Part shown: in pieces, positions 46,213-58,110 of the stretch
Layout: each line of letters starts with the position of its first letter
How positions within the stretch are numbered: the first letter of the stretch is position 1
Source of the DNA: Dryomyza anilis
Lineage: Eukaryota > Arthropoda > Insecta > Diptera > Dryomyzidae
DNA length: 64,000 nt
Assembly: GCA_951804985.1 (NCBI GenBank)
Contig: OX638131.1
Span: forward strand, 61,078,131 to 61,142,130
Direction of reading: 5' to 3'
Made by a program: the position numbers and the translations under genes
The notes under the pieces: model-generated
Seen by the model: the letters and a program-made list of their open reading frames with translations, nothing else
Told to the model about the DNA's origin: nothing
Databases searched by the model: none

Positions 46213-46389
46213 TATATGTAGTAATTTTTCTACATATTTCATGACGTAAAATAATGACATAATTTAGGATTTTTAATACAAATGTATTAAATTTTTGTAT
46301 AGAAATGCAGTAAAACAATGTAGTTATTTCCTATACAAAAACAACTACATCAATGTAGTAAAAATAAATACATTTGCTTTTGTGCGTAG

Positions 46390-46735
46390 AATATGTAATC
46401 TGAACCAGGAGGTACGTAGGAACATATTATGTAAATCGATTTATTTTATTTAAACACAAACACAAACTGATTCTATTTCGGAATTAATATTTATTTTTTC
46501 AGCTATTAATGAAGTTGATATTGCAGGTAAAACTCCACCACCAATTTTATGTTCGCGATCACGTCTATATATTTGATTTTTTTTACTTAGTATTTCGGAA
46601 TTTAATATATGTGAGCGTAGGCAAGTTTCGGTAAATGCTATTATATCATATGTGAAGTCAAAGCTGTTTAAATATAGAGATGAAAGTTTAGTATTAAGCC
46701 CACGAACATTTTGTCATTAAGATTTTCCTGCTGTA
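46390..46735 (-). pseudogene. LINE ORF2 endonuclease N-terminal remnant
   Basis: Minus-strand pieces NVRGLNTKLSSLYL, AYAHILNSEILSKKNQIY and EHKIGGGVLPAISTSLIAEK match the start of a CR1/Jockey endonuclease. Stops and frameshifts are present, and the domain is truncated at the repeat block. It lies just downstream of the ORF1 remnant on the same strand. Confidence 0.7.
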
Positions 46736-46739
46736 ATTA

Positions 46740-47640
46740 GTTACTCGTTTTTTGACTGATTTGGCAAACGCGGCGGTAGACGGGCGACATTGTCTTGTCT
46801 GCGATCATTTTTATACACAAATTCTCGAACAAGTGTATTTCTAGGCCAAAAATTGTTATCCAAGATTTCATTAAATATATTTTCAGGAATAATTACCTTA
46901 AATGATGATATATTACGAGTATATGCATAGTTGAATTTAAACGTATCAATATCAGCATCAATTTCGATTTAATGTAGTAGTTGATGACATCTACACTAGT
47001 ATCCGGAGCAAAACGAGATATAAAAACAGTTTTTTGGGTGGAATAATTCTTAGTTCTTAGTTGGTTAGAACGATTCATTTCTAAATTGTTTGAATTAGGC
47101 TAGTCAGGATGGACCATTTTTAAAAATTGTTGGTCAGTAAGCACAATTTCTCCTGTCTTTAAATTTTGTTGATCAGGTAGGACCATATCTGGCTAATCCG
47201 GTAGATTTATAACATTTTGTGAATTTGAATTGTTTTTAAAAGGGGAATCTAGGTCAATTTCAATTAAGTTTGGAGAAGTTAAAGCTATAGACGGAACACT
47301 GGAGATTGCTTTCGGAATATCGAGAGCAGTTGTTGTCTTTTTCCGTTTCGGCGATGGATCAGAAGGACTGTTGATAACTTGCTCAAACTCATTAAATTCA
47401 ACAAATGATTTTTCATAATTTTTAAATTTACAATGAAGGCTTGCTTAGTGTTTTTGAAAAATTTAAAAAAATTGATGTCAATATGTTTGCATTTCGAACA
47501 GCACCAGCGAAGGCCCTTATTGTCACATAAGGTGTCAGCAACACGAGCACTTATTCCTACACACTTTATGTGGCTTATCACATAACCAACACAATATTTG
47601 GCGCTCTTCTTCACATTTTGTGGAACACGCTGGGTGAGAA
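46740..47640 (-). pseudogene. LINE ORF1 remnant (Cys-rich finger and RNA-binding-like domain)
   Basis: The minus strand from about 47640 has a finger of the ORF1 type (CSACSTK..., CDNKGLRWCCSKCKHIDINF), then a charged linker, then TKNYSTQKTVFISRFAPDTS and NFWPRNTLVREFVYKNDRRQ, paralogous to the end of ORF1 at 31492-32412. Frameshifts near 47280 and 46975 and stops disable it. Together with 43735-44812 and 46390-46735 it makes one disrupted LINE. Confidence 0.65.
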
Positions 47641-48636
47641 CAAATCATATTAAAAATAATAGGCAATTAAAAACATTAAAAACAAGAATAATTATTGTAG
47701 ACACAACTGTTGTTTTAACTAATACACGAACCACAAACAGCTGGATTATATCAAGAAGTTAAAACAAAAAAGTACAGCATAACGAAATGTCACAAAATGA
47801 ATATGTAAACAAACACAATTATCACATATAAATTTCGCGAAATTGTTGTTGCAGCAACACAATAAAAATTGAAATTAAATTTTACACTAAACTATAAGAC
47901 AGAATTAAACAGTTTTGCAAACAAACACTGAATTGTTAATAATAACGTTAGTAACAATTAACAATTTAAAACACAATATAAACACTTAGAATTGGATTTA
48001 AACACGACGACACTTGAATGTTGTTCACTCAGCTTGACGCTCTCTCCTAATTTTCTATACTATAAAACTTAATCAAATAAAAAAGGGCATGAGGAAATAG
48101 CTACGTATTAATTTTAAAAGGTTATCAGCATTAAATCATTTACAAAAACAAATTATAAAGGTGCAAATAGATAAAGGAATAAAGTTATTTACACGATTAT
48201 ATTAGAAATTTCATAAGCAAAGATTTCAGTACGAATTAGCAAAAAAAAAAAAATATACATTGTCACTATATTTGAGTTAGGTCAGTACCTCAATTTCATT
48301 GTGAAGACCAACAAGTGTGACGTCGCAACAACAAAAGCATTGGTTGTAAATTAAGTCAAGATTAGCGCCAACATGGGAACCACTTAAATAATTTAGCACA
48401 TAGGAATTTTCTCACAATTAATGATTTCACGATATTAGGAAATACGCATGTGCATGAATTAATGATTTCACAATATTAGTTATTGCCGATGTTCAGTGTT
48501 CAGGAGTTTTAGTATTAAGAATATGCTTGCTTGCATTTATGAGTTGTTATATAAATCAAGTGAGTTTATGAACTTAGTATAATAAGGAGGTTCGTGAGTC
48601 GCACGATACCGAGGTGATGAGTAGAGGTTGTGTTTA
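47641..48636. other. LINE 5' UTR remnant and AT-rich spacer
   Basis: No frame of note. The first 350 bases (A/C-rich on the plus strand) may be the 5' UTR of the LINE. Confidence 0.35.
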
Positions 48637-48849
48637 GTTTTTAACAGGGGTTGGGAACGGAACGAACGAAAAGCAAAAGTTCCGAGCGCAAACGTTTCAG
48701 TCGGAACTTTTGCTCAAAAGTTCCGGCTCAAAAGTTCCGCTCGAAACTTTTGCATACAAAAAACGTTTGAATCGTTCCGACAAAGAACGTTCCGATGAAG
48801 AACGATTGATTCGTTCCGTTTAAAAGTTCCAATGCGTATGGATTCACAT

Positions 48850-49890
48850 CTAGGTGTGTCGTTGGCACTTTTTTTGGGTGAATCGCTTCCTGTGGGCCTA
48901 GATACGCATCCAGGTGCGTCATTGGAACTTTTTCGGGTGAATCGCTTTCTGTGGGCCTAGATACGGATCCTGGTGCGTCATTGGAACTTTTTTCGGTGAA
49001 TCTGTTCCTGTGGGCCTAGATACGCATCCAGGTGCGTCATTGGAACTTTTTCGGGTGAATCGCTTCCTGTGGGCCTAGATACGGATCCTGGTGCGTCATT
49101 GGAATTTTTTTGGGTGATTCGCTTCCTGTGGGCCTAGATACGCATCCAGGTGCGTCATTGGAATTTTTTTGAGTGAATCTCTTCCTGTGGGCCCAGATAC
49201 GGATCCTGGTGCGTCATTGGAACTTTTTAGGGTGAATCGCTTCCTGTGGGCCTAGATAAGCATCCTGGTGCGTCATTGGAACTTTTTGGATGAATCTCTT
49301 CCTGTGGGCCTAGATACGCATCCAGGTGCGCCCAAAAAAGTTCCAATGACGCACCAGGATCCGTATCTGGGCCCACAGGAAGAGATTCACTCAAAAAAGT
49401 TCCAATGACGCACCAGGATGCTTATCTAGGCCCACAGGAAGCGATTCACCCTAAAAAGTTCCAATGACGCACCAGGATCCGTATCTGGGCCCACAGGAAG
49501 AGATTCACTCAAAAAAGTTCCAATGACGCACCTGGATGCGTATCTAGGCCCACAGGAAGCGATTCACCCAAAAAAGTTCCAATGACGCACCAGGATCCGT
49601 ATCTAGGCCCACAGGAAGCGATTCACTCGAAAAAGTTCCAATGACGCACCTGGATGCGTATCTAGGCCCACAGGAAGCGATTCACACTAAAAAGTTCCAA
49701 TGACGCACCAGGATCCGTATCTAGGCCCACAGGAAGCGATTCACCGTAAAAAGTTCCAATGACGCACCAGGATCCGTATCTAGGCCCACAGGAAGCGATT
49801 CACCCGAAAAAGTTTCAATGACGCACCAGGATGCGAATCTAGGCCCACAGGAACAGATTCACCCAAAAAAGTTCCAATGACGCACCAGTA
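48850..49890. repeat. 59-bp minisatellite filling both arms, unit 1
   Basis: GTGCGTCATTGGAAC recurs at 48914, 48973, 49032, 49091, 49150, 49210 and 49268, a 59-bp period (one 60, one 58). Units alternate between GCATCCAGG and GGATCCTGG versions, giving a 118-bp higher-order pattern. From about 49334 the array continues on the other strand (TTCCAATGACGCAC) for about ten units. Confidence 0.92.
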
Positions 49891-50283
49891 TGCGTGCCTA
49901 TGGCGATAGGAACGATTCAAACGTTTTTTGTATGCAAAAGTTCCGATCGGAACTTTTGAGCAAAAGTTCCGACTGAAACGTTTGCGCTCGGAACTTTTGA
50001 TTTTCGTTCGTTCCGGAACGGAACAATATCGGAACGATTGCCAAACGTTCTTTTTATAGTTCCGGTTTCTACCCCTGACAGGGGTTGGGAACGGAACGAA
50101 CGAAAAGCAAAAGTTCCGAGCGCAAACGTTTCAGTCGGAACTTTTGCTCAAAAGTTCCGGCTCAAAAGTTCCGCTCGGAACTTTTGCATACAAAAAACGT
50201 TTGAATCGTTCCGACAAAGAACGTTCCGATGAAGAACGATTGATTCGTTCCGTTTAAAAGTTCCAATGCGTATGGATTCACAT

Positions 50284-51325
50284 CTAGGTGTGTCGTTGGC
50301 ACTTTTTTTGGGTGAATCGCTTCCTGTGGGCCTAGATACGCATCCAGGTGCGTCATTGGAACTTTTTCGGGTGAATCGCTTTCTGTGGGCCTAGATACGG
50401 ATCCTGGTGCGTCATTGGAACTTTTTTCGGTGAATCTGTTCCTGTGGGCCTAGATACGCATCCAGGTGCGTCATTGGAACTTTTTCGGGTGAATCGCTTC
50501 CTGTGGGCCTAGATACGGATCCTGGTGCGTCATTGGAATTTTTTTGGGTGATTCGCTTCCTGTGGGCCTAGATACGCATCCAGGTGCGTCATTGGAATTT
50601 TTTTGAGTGAATCTCTTCCTGTGGGCCCAGATACGGATCCTGGTGCGTCATTGGAACTTTTTAGGGTGAATCGCTTCCTGTGGGCCTAGATAAGCATCCT
50701 GGTGCGTCATTGGAACTTTTTGGATGAATCTCTTCCTGTGGGCCTAGATACGCATCCAGGTGCGCCCAAAAAAGTTCCAATGACGCACCAGGATCCGTAT
50801 CTGGGCCCACAGGAAGAGATTCACTCAAAAAAGTTCCAATGACGCACCAGGATGCTTATCTAGGCCCACAGGAAGCGATTCACCCTAAAAAGTTCCAATG
50901 ACGCACCAGGATCCGTATCTGGGCCCACAGGAAGAGATTCACTCAAAAAAGTTCCAATGACGCACCTGGATGCGTATCTAGGCCCACAGGAAGCGATTCA
51001 CCCAAAAAAGTTCCAATGACGCACCAGGATCCGTATCTAGGCCCACAGGAAGCGATTCACTCGAAAAAGTTCCAATGACGCACCTGGATGCGTATCTAGG
51101 CCCACAGGAAGCGATTCACACTAAAAAGTTCCAATGACGCACCAGGATCCGTATCTAGGCCCACAGGAAGCGATTCACCGTAAAAAGTTCCAATGACGCA
51201 CCAGGATCCGTATCTAGGCCCACAGGAAGCGATTCACCCGAAAAAGTTTCAATGACGCACCAGGATGCGAATCTAGGCCCACAGGAACAGATTCACCCAA
51301 AAAAGTTCCAATGACGCACCAGTAT
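50284..51325. repeat. 59-bp minisatellite filling both arms, unit 2
   Basis: Same array and same order of variants as in unit 1, which shows that the whole unit was duplicated after the array had formed. Confidence 0.92.
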
Positions 51326-51533
51326 GCGTGCCTATGACGATAGGAACGATTCAAACGTTTTTTGTATGCAAAAGTTCCAATCGGAACTTTTGAGCCGGAA
51401 CTTTTGAGCAAAAGTTCCGACTGAAACGTTTGCGCTCGGAACTTTTGATTTTCGTTCGTTCCGGAACGGAACAATATCGGAACGATTGCCAAACGTTCTT
51501 TTTATAGTTCCGGTTTCTACCCCTGGTTTTTAA

Positions 51534-51790
51534 GCATTATGATTTTAACTTAGAGTGCAGACGTGTTTCTTATATAAGTAAAACTTTCATTAAATAAAAG
51601 TATGTCTTAGAAAAAAGACTTGTATTAATTATTTCATGATAGTAAAAATAGAACTTCAACATTGGACATTCTCTGGTAGGACATCATGGGTAATTATAAA
51701 AGGAACGTTCCGACATTTGGCTTTTTTTTGTGGGATAAAAATAGAGCCACAGCACTCAGACAGGGTTATATCCATTGTGCGTTAGGGTTA
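51534..51790. other. Spacer, nothing recognised
   Basis: AT-rich sequence between the hAT dimer and the LINE remnant. Confidence 0.4.
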
Positions 51791-51793
51791 TAT

Positions 51794-52380
51794 CTATAGT
51801 CCCCATGTCTTCCCAAAAATGCCTATGTATTGCCAGAAGGCATTCAATGCTCGCAAAATTTTATTTTCAACATGTTTTGTCCAAAGTAGTTTACTGTCTA
51901 GAATTAAGACCAGATATATTACTTCTTTAGACAGAGGAATGGTGACACCCTTAAGTACTGGTAGAGATAATCCTGTCATTATTCTTTTTTTTAGTGAAGA
52001 GAACAATCCCTGTTTTGTGAGGGTTGACGGAAAGTCCGTTTGCAGTATACCAATTCGGTTCAATTAGTTTTGTGTCTTTAATACAGACTTCATTGAGGGA
52101 AAAGCCTGTGGCAAGAATGGCAACATCGTCTGCATAGGTTTGGGAATAGTCTCCTAATCCATCAAGATCATTGTGCAGAGAGTCATACCAGCATACACCA
52201 GAGAAGGGGGAGAGAACGCCTATATGAGGATAACATCTATTCACCCCTGTCATAATATACTGACCGCACTCCGCCTCAGAGGAGATGGTCCTAAACATAA
52301 CTGCGTCACACATTCCATCAAAAGTCGCATTATCGAAAGCATGTCAACAAATATGCCCATGACGTACATCTTCCTCTGAA
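51794..52380 (-). pseudogene. R1/I-like LINE reverse transcriptase remnant
   Basis: Minus-strand pieces read GVLSPFSGVCWYDSLHND (motif B region), YSQTYADDVAILATGF (YADD), ANGLSVNPHKTGIVLFTKKK, VTIPLSKEVIYLVLILDSKL and FGKTWGL. These are the palm and thumb of an R1/I-type RT. A frameshift lies near 51955-52060. It is continuous in orientation with the endonuclease and ORF1 remnants to the right. Confidence 0.85.
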
Positions 52381-52439
52381 AAGCATGCTCGATCCGGTCA
52401 ACCAGATATTGCAATGCTGTTTCACGATGCTACTGCATA

Positions 52440-52967
52440 AATCTTTATAAGAAACATTTTTTGATTTACGAATTAGTTTCTTATATTATTTCTGCTTAGT
52501 TCGATAAAGAAACCAGTCAGGGTCTAAATTGCTCCTTAGGGCCCTATTTAGAAGCTTTCTGGAATCCTCGCGCAAGGTTTCAAGGTTTTTCAGACCGGAC
52601 ATGTTCGTATAAAACTAGAATTTATCACATCGTTCATAACTTGATCGGACGTCTCTATTCTTTCTTTGGTACGAATTCTGACAGGAATCGTGAGGAATTC
52701 TCAAGTTCTCGTCTGAAGCGAGCCCAGTTCATTTTTCTAGGGTTTCTAGCCGTCATAGAGTGCAGCACCTCTCGGTCAGTATGAAACTCCCAGTCCCTTA
52801 AGATCACAGTACTCTATAAGCTCAACAATTGCCTTTGGTGGAGGAGACAGTAGTGAGTCATAGGGATGTAGCGTGAGGTGACAATCAGATGTTTCCATCC
52901 CCTCTTGCTTTCATAGCTCACTTTAGCTGCAACCAGGTCTTGCCCACAAAGTGTTTCGATACTATAA
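52440..52967 (-). pseudogene. R1/I-like LINE endonuclease-linker remnant
   Basis: Minus-strand pieces: ETLCGQDLVAAKVSYESKRG, then after a deletion DREVLHSMTARNPRKMNWAR and FRRELENSSRFLSEFVPKK. The first belongs to the nuclease core, the second to the nuclease-RT linker. The catalytic GDFN/DANAH centre is missing. The domain is broken at 52967 by a MITE end. Confidence 0.65.
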
Positions 52968-53105
52968 CCCAAGCAACAACGGCTCGACAATTGTCACAAA
53001 CTATTGTGGCATATGTGTACCTTTTAAGTTACCTCTGGGCACAAGTGTTGCCAACTAATAATATGTAGTCCTAAAAAGGTGACTAATAACATGTTCGTAA
53101 AGACT
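52968..53105. repeat. MITE end fragment (CCCAAGCAAC family)
   Basis: CCCAAGCAACAACGGCTCGA and TATTGTGGCATATGTGTACC match, inverted, the right end of the element at 55811-56745. It interrupts the LINE endonuclease. The other end is not identified. Confidence 0.65.
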
Positions 53106-53322
53106 TCTATTATTGTGCCACGTAGTTCACCAAGACCACAGATGCGCTTGTTCTACATGTAAAGCGGTAGCAGCTTTAGAATATTGGAGATTGATCTGAG
53201 TAAATATCATGACATGATAAGTAACTCGTTTCTCATTATTGCCTATTCAATTGGAATTGATTCAAAATTTGATCCGTCCAAAAAACAGGTTAAGATGATT
53301 GTCGTTCTTAGATAACATACAT

Positions 53323-54170
53323 CTAACGACTACTGGAATAAGCCAACAACCAGGGTTGGGCCCTCCTTATCCTCTGGACCTCGCTCTGGTTTAAGGCTAT
53401 AGATTTTCCATCCGTTCGTTTCGATGCCCTTGTTCTAAGCACGTAGGCAGGTAAGCACTTCCACCGTTTATCTGATATGATCAGGTATCCAACATATTGC
53501 TCGTCTGTTTTGGGTTCGTCCCCACTGAAAACAGCGAAGCGCGATTTTCCCACAGGGGGGATTTTAGCAACGACTGTGGTAATCCAATCGAAATTGGCTT
53601 GAGCGAGCATGGTACCTTCTGATGCTCGTCTCGTAGCTTTTTGCGTTTGCACTTACACCGCCGGTTCTGACTAGCCGCCAAAGATGATCGGTGCATTGAT
53701 TCATCTTTTGCTCTATCCCCAGTTTTCCAATAATCGCAATCGGAAGAGCTTTGCGAGCTGCATCACGATATGATACTGTTTGTTTACCTCTACCAGTGGA
53801 TGTTACAGGCAGTTCATCCACAGCCGATCCGGAACATGGAGCGCCAGTGCTCTCGCTTGTAGAAGCAATATCACTGGAGACTGTCAAGTTCTGGGAGCTA
53901 CGGGGTTTTGCAGTAGCAGTGATGGTTTTAAACTTCTTGCCATTGCGCTTCTCAGATGCATTCGCAGACACCAGAGCAGCAGCGGATGGTCCGGCTTTCG
54001 TCGGAGTAACCTCCACCGATCTATCGCGTTTTACTGTGGCGGGCGGATTGCCACTTTTGTGGATACCACCTGGAGTAGTTAAATCTTTATGTTGACCCAG
54101 CGTGATGGTGTAAGGTTTCTTTAGAGAATGCCATCCCACGAATAAAAGAAGACTATGGTACAATTTAGTT
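53323..54170 (-). pseudogene. R1/I-like LINE ORF1 remnant (DUF4780-type)
   Basis: A long minus-strand frame from about 54163 has a Ser/Ala/Thr-rich N-terminus (TPTKAGPSAAALVSANASEK), YRDAARKALPIAIIG, then shifts frame near 53640 to KATRRASEGTMLAQANFDWI, VAKIPP and KPKTDEQYVGYLI-like text. It resembles the ORF1 family seen at 14506-15961 but is a different subfamily. At least two frameshifts. Confidence 0.6.
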
Positions 54171-55250
54171 CGTTATTTATCACATTTGGTTACACGCCAA
54201 AGCAACCGACTTTTTTTATTACAAAACTCCTTGGTTCAGCTTCGAGTCTCGATTCAAGCACCTTCTTGGCTGGGCTGTTTTCATCCATTCCTTCGACATT
54301 ACCTAGCTATCAAAGAAATGTAACTTGTAAGCCATCAAATGAGTAACTTGTAGAGCGTTATTTTTGTCCGGCGAGTAGTGATAATCATTTACAAGAGCAA
54401 GTCAAGAAATGGTAATCTTGTTCTTGCACACTAAGTCATGTTCTTACTCTTGCATAGTTACATATGATCTTGTTCTTGCCATATTTTCAATGTCATCAAC
54501 AAAAAATAAATTATTTTACTAACACAAGAACTAAAAATCTAATAACATAAAAATTTGAATTATATTAACAAATAAAAAATATTTGTATAAATCACGTGAT
54601 GTTGCCGAGACAAAATCTCAAGGCCATAACAAAATGAAAATATGTATAATAAATATAGGGAATATTTCGTATAGGCATATTATTGACTTGAAATTTTAAA
54701 TATTTCCTCGAACTGGAAACATAAATATTTTTAATTTTAATAGTATTAGGCTTTTGGAATTCTGACAGACGAAAATCTAACTGACACAAAAAAATAAGAA
54801 AAATAAATGAAATGAATAAATGAAATATAGTGAAATGTGGGGCGGTAGATAATATAATGTATTGGATCCTTATAGTTTACATTAAAAACGTTTTATATTA
54901 AAAACTATTTTTTATTTCATATTTTTTTATCTCTGGAGTTGCATGTGCTTGTATTCGATTTACCGCTTCAAAAGTGCTTCAATACCTTATTTTTAAGATC
55001 CTTATATTCTTTTGCCTTCAAAAACAAGTAAAATAAAAACACACATCTTCATTAATGTTTACGTTCAAAATATTTGCACGCTTTTCATTATTACGTGTTT
55101 TTCAATATTTAGTAATATCATTTTAGTAATATCATGAACAGCGGTGTCACTCTACCACAATTGTGGTAGAAATACCAGTTTTTTCGGAACTTTTAGATTT
55201 CTACCATTTCTACTACAGAGGGTTCAAAATCTACCTTTTTTTAAGTTATG
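54171..55250. other. No recognised gene
   Basis: Possible LINE 5' UTR near 54171-54380, where AAGCCATCAAATGAGTAACT suggests an old tract; the rest is AT-rich without motif. The start of the SINE target duplication is at 55251. Confidence 0.4.
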
Positions 55251-55264
55251 TAAAATTTCTAATG

Positions 55265-55584
55265 ACAGGCGATAGCTCAGTAGCTCAGTGGTTAGTGCGT
55301 TGGACTGCGAGCCGAAAGGTCCCCGGTTCAAGCCTGGACTGGGGCTAACAACATCTTTTCATAGAACATATTTCTATACCACGCTACCTCTCGTCAGTAA
55401 ATGGCAAACCTACGAGAGTAAAACCATTGCCTATAAAAAAGCTCTCACCCGCCGTTCGGATTCGGCAATAAACTGTAGGTCCCACCACTTTGAGTACAAA
55501 TATAACACGCACAGCTCAAAATGGTGAGAGAGCTCGGCCGAAGTTCTATACAGAACTGTAGCGCCAAACTATTATTTATTATAT
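55265..55584 (+). mobile_element. tRNA-derived SINE with 14-bp target duplication
   Basis: Best copy in the window. TAAAATTTCTAATG flanks both ends (55251-55264, 55585-55598). The head has TAGCTCAGTGG (A box) preceded by a short duplication GCGATAGCTCAGTAGCTCAG, then GGTTCAAGCCT (B box). The body contains CTACCTCTCG, CACCCGCCGTTCGGATTCGG and CACGCACAGCTCAAAATGG. The 3' end is TGTAGCGCCAAACTATTATT, then AT-rich. Confidence 0.93.
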
Positions 55585-55810
55585 TAAAATTTCTAATGTT
55601 GTTCCTAAAAACTATCAAACTCAAATCAGAAAATTGAAAGAAATAACCGTAAGATTAAAAATGAATTCTAGGCAAACATTGAAGTTCCAATATGTGCGCT
55701 TTACTTTCTGATTTTATGATCCTGAATGTCCATTAAAAAAAATCTCAACACGTATACGTATTGAACAAAATACGTCTTTCAAATAAGATCGTTATAAAAA
55801 TGCTCTATTT

Positions 55811-56745
55811 CCCAAGTAACCACTTTGTGGGAACTTAAGTGGTAGCCACACAGTTGCCATTAAAGTGTTTGTTCTAAATCATACGAAATATACTTATTTG
55901 CCACCCAATTGCCAGTCAAAAAGCCCCGGGGCGAGGCTTAGTTGCCACAAATTTTGATCCATTAAAGTTTCGGTTCACCTATTTAGGACTTGAACTGTAA
56001 TTTTAACTTGAACTGTAATTTATGTGTAGATTAAAAATTAAAATAATAAAGATCCTACGCAGTGCCATTAACGTGAATGTTTGTCCTATAATAAAAAAAA
56101 AAAATATGTATGGCATAATAATAGAAATCTTTACGAACTGAGTTTTCGACAAACTACAACTCTAATTTAACAAACGGTTCAAGTTTTCGTGTTAAAGCTT
56201 ATATTCTACCCCCTCTAATTTTTACGCGCACACAAAAAAAGGCAATTTGTGAAAATTTATTAAAATAGTGATTTTCTTAATTTTTTAAATTAAGCTTTTG
56301 CATATGGAAAGTTGTGTTGCAAAAATATACATCCTTTGCAACACAACTTTCCATAAACATATGTAGTGGATGTTATAAATATGTCGTGTATAATAATATA
56401 CATATATTAAATTTTAAAATTAATTAGCTACATTATATATAAACATGTTCCAATTAGATTCTTCATTCAATACTTGCCACATATATGGAACATAATACAT
56501 TTAATAATTTGCCAATTTTTGCCACCTAATAGCAACATTGTTAACTCCGCCCTTTATTGTATATGTTCCATTATCAGAACGTATCACTTATATATCACAT
56601 ATTATTGCGTATGTTCCATACATGTTATTAGTCACCTCTTTGGGACTACATATTATTAGTTTGCAACACTGGTGTCATAGGTAACTTAAAAGGTACACAT
56701 ATGCCACAATAGTTTGTGGCAATTGTCGAGCCGTGGTTGCTTGGG
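55811..56745. mobile_element. 0.9-kb element with CCCAAG(T/C)AACCAC ends
   Basis: CCCAAGTAACCACTTTGTGG at the left and the complement of CCCAAGCAACCACGGCTCGA at the right form a short terminal inverted repeat. The interior is AT-rich and non-coding (frame 56474-56659 is not recognised). No clear target duplication; superfamily undetermined. A fragment of the same family lies at 52968. Confidence 0.55.
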
Positions 56746-57179
56746 TTAGAATGAATGTGCCTATAAGGTGAGCCTTTGATATAAAATAAGTCATAATTCA
56801 TTTATTTGCAAAAAAAAAAATATTTTGATATTTCACATTAAATTTTCAACATAATTCCCTGAGCTTGAGTCTAACTGGAATATATGTATTTATTGTGTTC
56901 TTAAAGAAAAATATATAATTTGATTAAGTTTAATTATACAATTGAAATGTTTCCAAATTATATCGGTAATTTTTTATTAATCAAATTAGTCAAATATATA
57001 TAAAGAAAATTTTAAGAAATCTACCAATAATTATAATTTTTAAGTGACAACACTGATCATGAATCTTTTGAATTTCATTCTTACACTAAGAAAACAAAGT
57101 TATTTATTGTCTTTGAGACAACCATCTCTCAAACACTGAATGTTTATTTTTCAAATTTTCGTAAGTACAAAAACTAAAA
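56746..57179. other. No recognised gene
   Basis: AT-rich spacer. Confidence 0.4.
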
Positions 57180-58110
57180 CGATTCGTTGTATTGGAAATC
57201 CTGACGTGATGGGTCACAAGTTTACCGTACATTTATTTACTTAACACATTAATGATATTTAAAATAAGGCCAAATCTCTGGAACTATTAAACAAATATCT
57301 ATTCCAATACAACAAATTGTTTTAGTTTTTGTACTTATAAAAATTTGATAAATATACATTCAGCTTAATATAATAGAAACCATGACTCGCATGGCTTTGA
57401 CTTCTATGACAATTTCTACAGTTTTGATGTGCTTTATATTTTTCCCAGACATAATGATACATTTATTCATTCTTCATATAAATTTGGCCAATTAACTGCA
57501 GAGATTTTTTGAAAATCCTTAATATTGATGGTTTAAGTACGAGATAAAAAATTAAAATGTACTACAGAAAAGATCCTTAGGTGAATGCCTACATTTTGTT
57601 TTCAGTCAAGAAATCCATATCTAATACCGTTTTTCAGAAATGTTTCTATGAACATTAAGAATTTAATTATAATTTTATAGTATGATAAAAATTTTCACAC
57701 ATTCAGGATATTAAAAATAAAGCCAAATCTTTGGCACTGATAAAGGCTTATTCGATTTAAAGCTACGAAAAACTTTAGTATTTTGCAGTTTCATATAAAA
57801 TAAAAAAATAGTTTGCTTTGCTCATTATTAGAGAAACTATAGCCCGTACGGCTTTGACATATTTTGCCACCTTTTATGTTTTTTTATGCCGAATCTTTTA
57901 TCCATGGACAATATGATACATTTGCAACTCCTTAATATGAAATTAGTCGATTATGTAGATTGATCCTTTGAAAACCATTAATATTGGTATTAAAAGGACG
58001 AGATAGAAATTTAATATGTACTACAGTTATGATAGTGTCTACATTTGGTTCTCAGACAAAAATTCATAACTACTACAGTTTTCTTAATAAACCGAGGGTA
58101 ATATTCCGGT
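57180..58110. repeat. Two diverged tandem copies of an about 465-bp unit
   Basis: Corresponding landmarks: GGCCAAATCTCTGGAACT (57268) and AGCCAAATCTTTGGCACT (57721); AATATTGATGGTTTAAGTAC and AATATTGGTATTAAAAGGAC; TGTACTACAGAAAAGATC and TGTACTACAGTTATGATA. A third start (AAACCTGACGTGATAGTG at 58143) parallels AATCCTGACGTGATGGGT at 57198. No coding potential. Confidence 0.7.

Larger units (their letters stand above)
44813..46388 (+). repeat. Repeat block, copy with two insertions, inside the LINE
   Basis: Homologous to 41345-41985. It is interrupted by a LINE 3' fragment (45241-45890) and a MITE (45941-46212). It separates the RT half of the LINE (43735-44812) from its endonuclease and ORF1 (46390-47640). 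Confidence 0.8.
48645..51525. mobile_element. Tandem dimer of a hAT-like foldback element
   Basis: Two near-identical units, 48645-50077 (1433 bp) and 50079-51525 (1447 bp), lie head to tail with one A between them (CCCCTG A CAGGGG). The pair as a whole, not each unit, is flanked by the 8-bp duplication GTTTTTAA (48637-48644, 51526-51533). Each unit begins CAGGGGTTGGGAACGGAACG, ends TTCCGGTTTCTACCCCTG, and is a giant inverted repeat whose arms meet almost without spacer (near 49333 and 50765). An 8-bp duplication and CAGGG-type ends point to hAT. There is no transposase. The frames inside (for example 48728-48922, 51214-51492) are repeat artefacts. Confidence 0.9.

Noticed and set aside
48850..51325. 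CRISPR array
   Set aside because: Regular repeats, but no unique spacers; the 59-bp unit is contiguous and mirrored in a eukaryotic foldback element.
53751..54095. Plus-strand frames opposite the LINE ORF1 (53751-54095, 53780-54082)
   Set aside because: Antisense shadows of the minus-strand ORF1 remnant; no domain.
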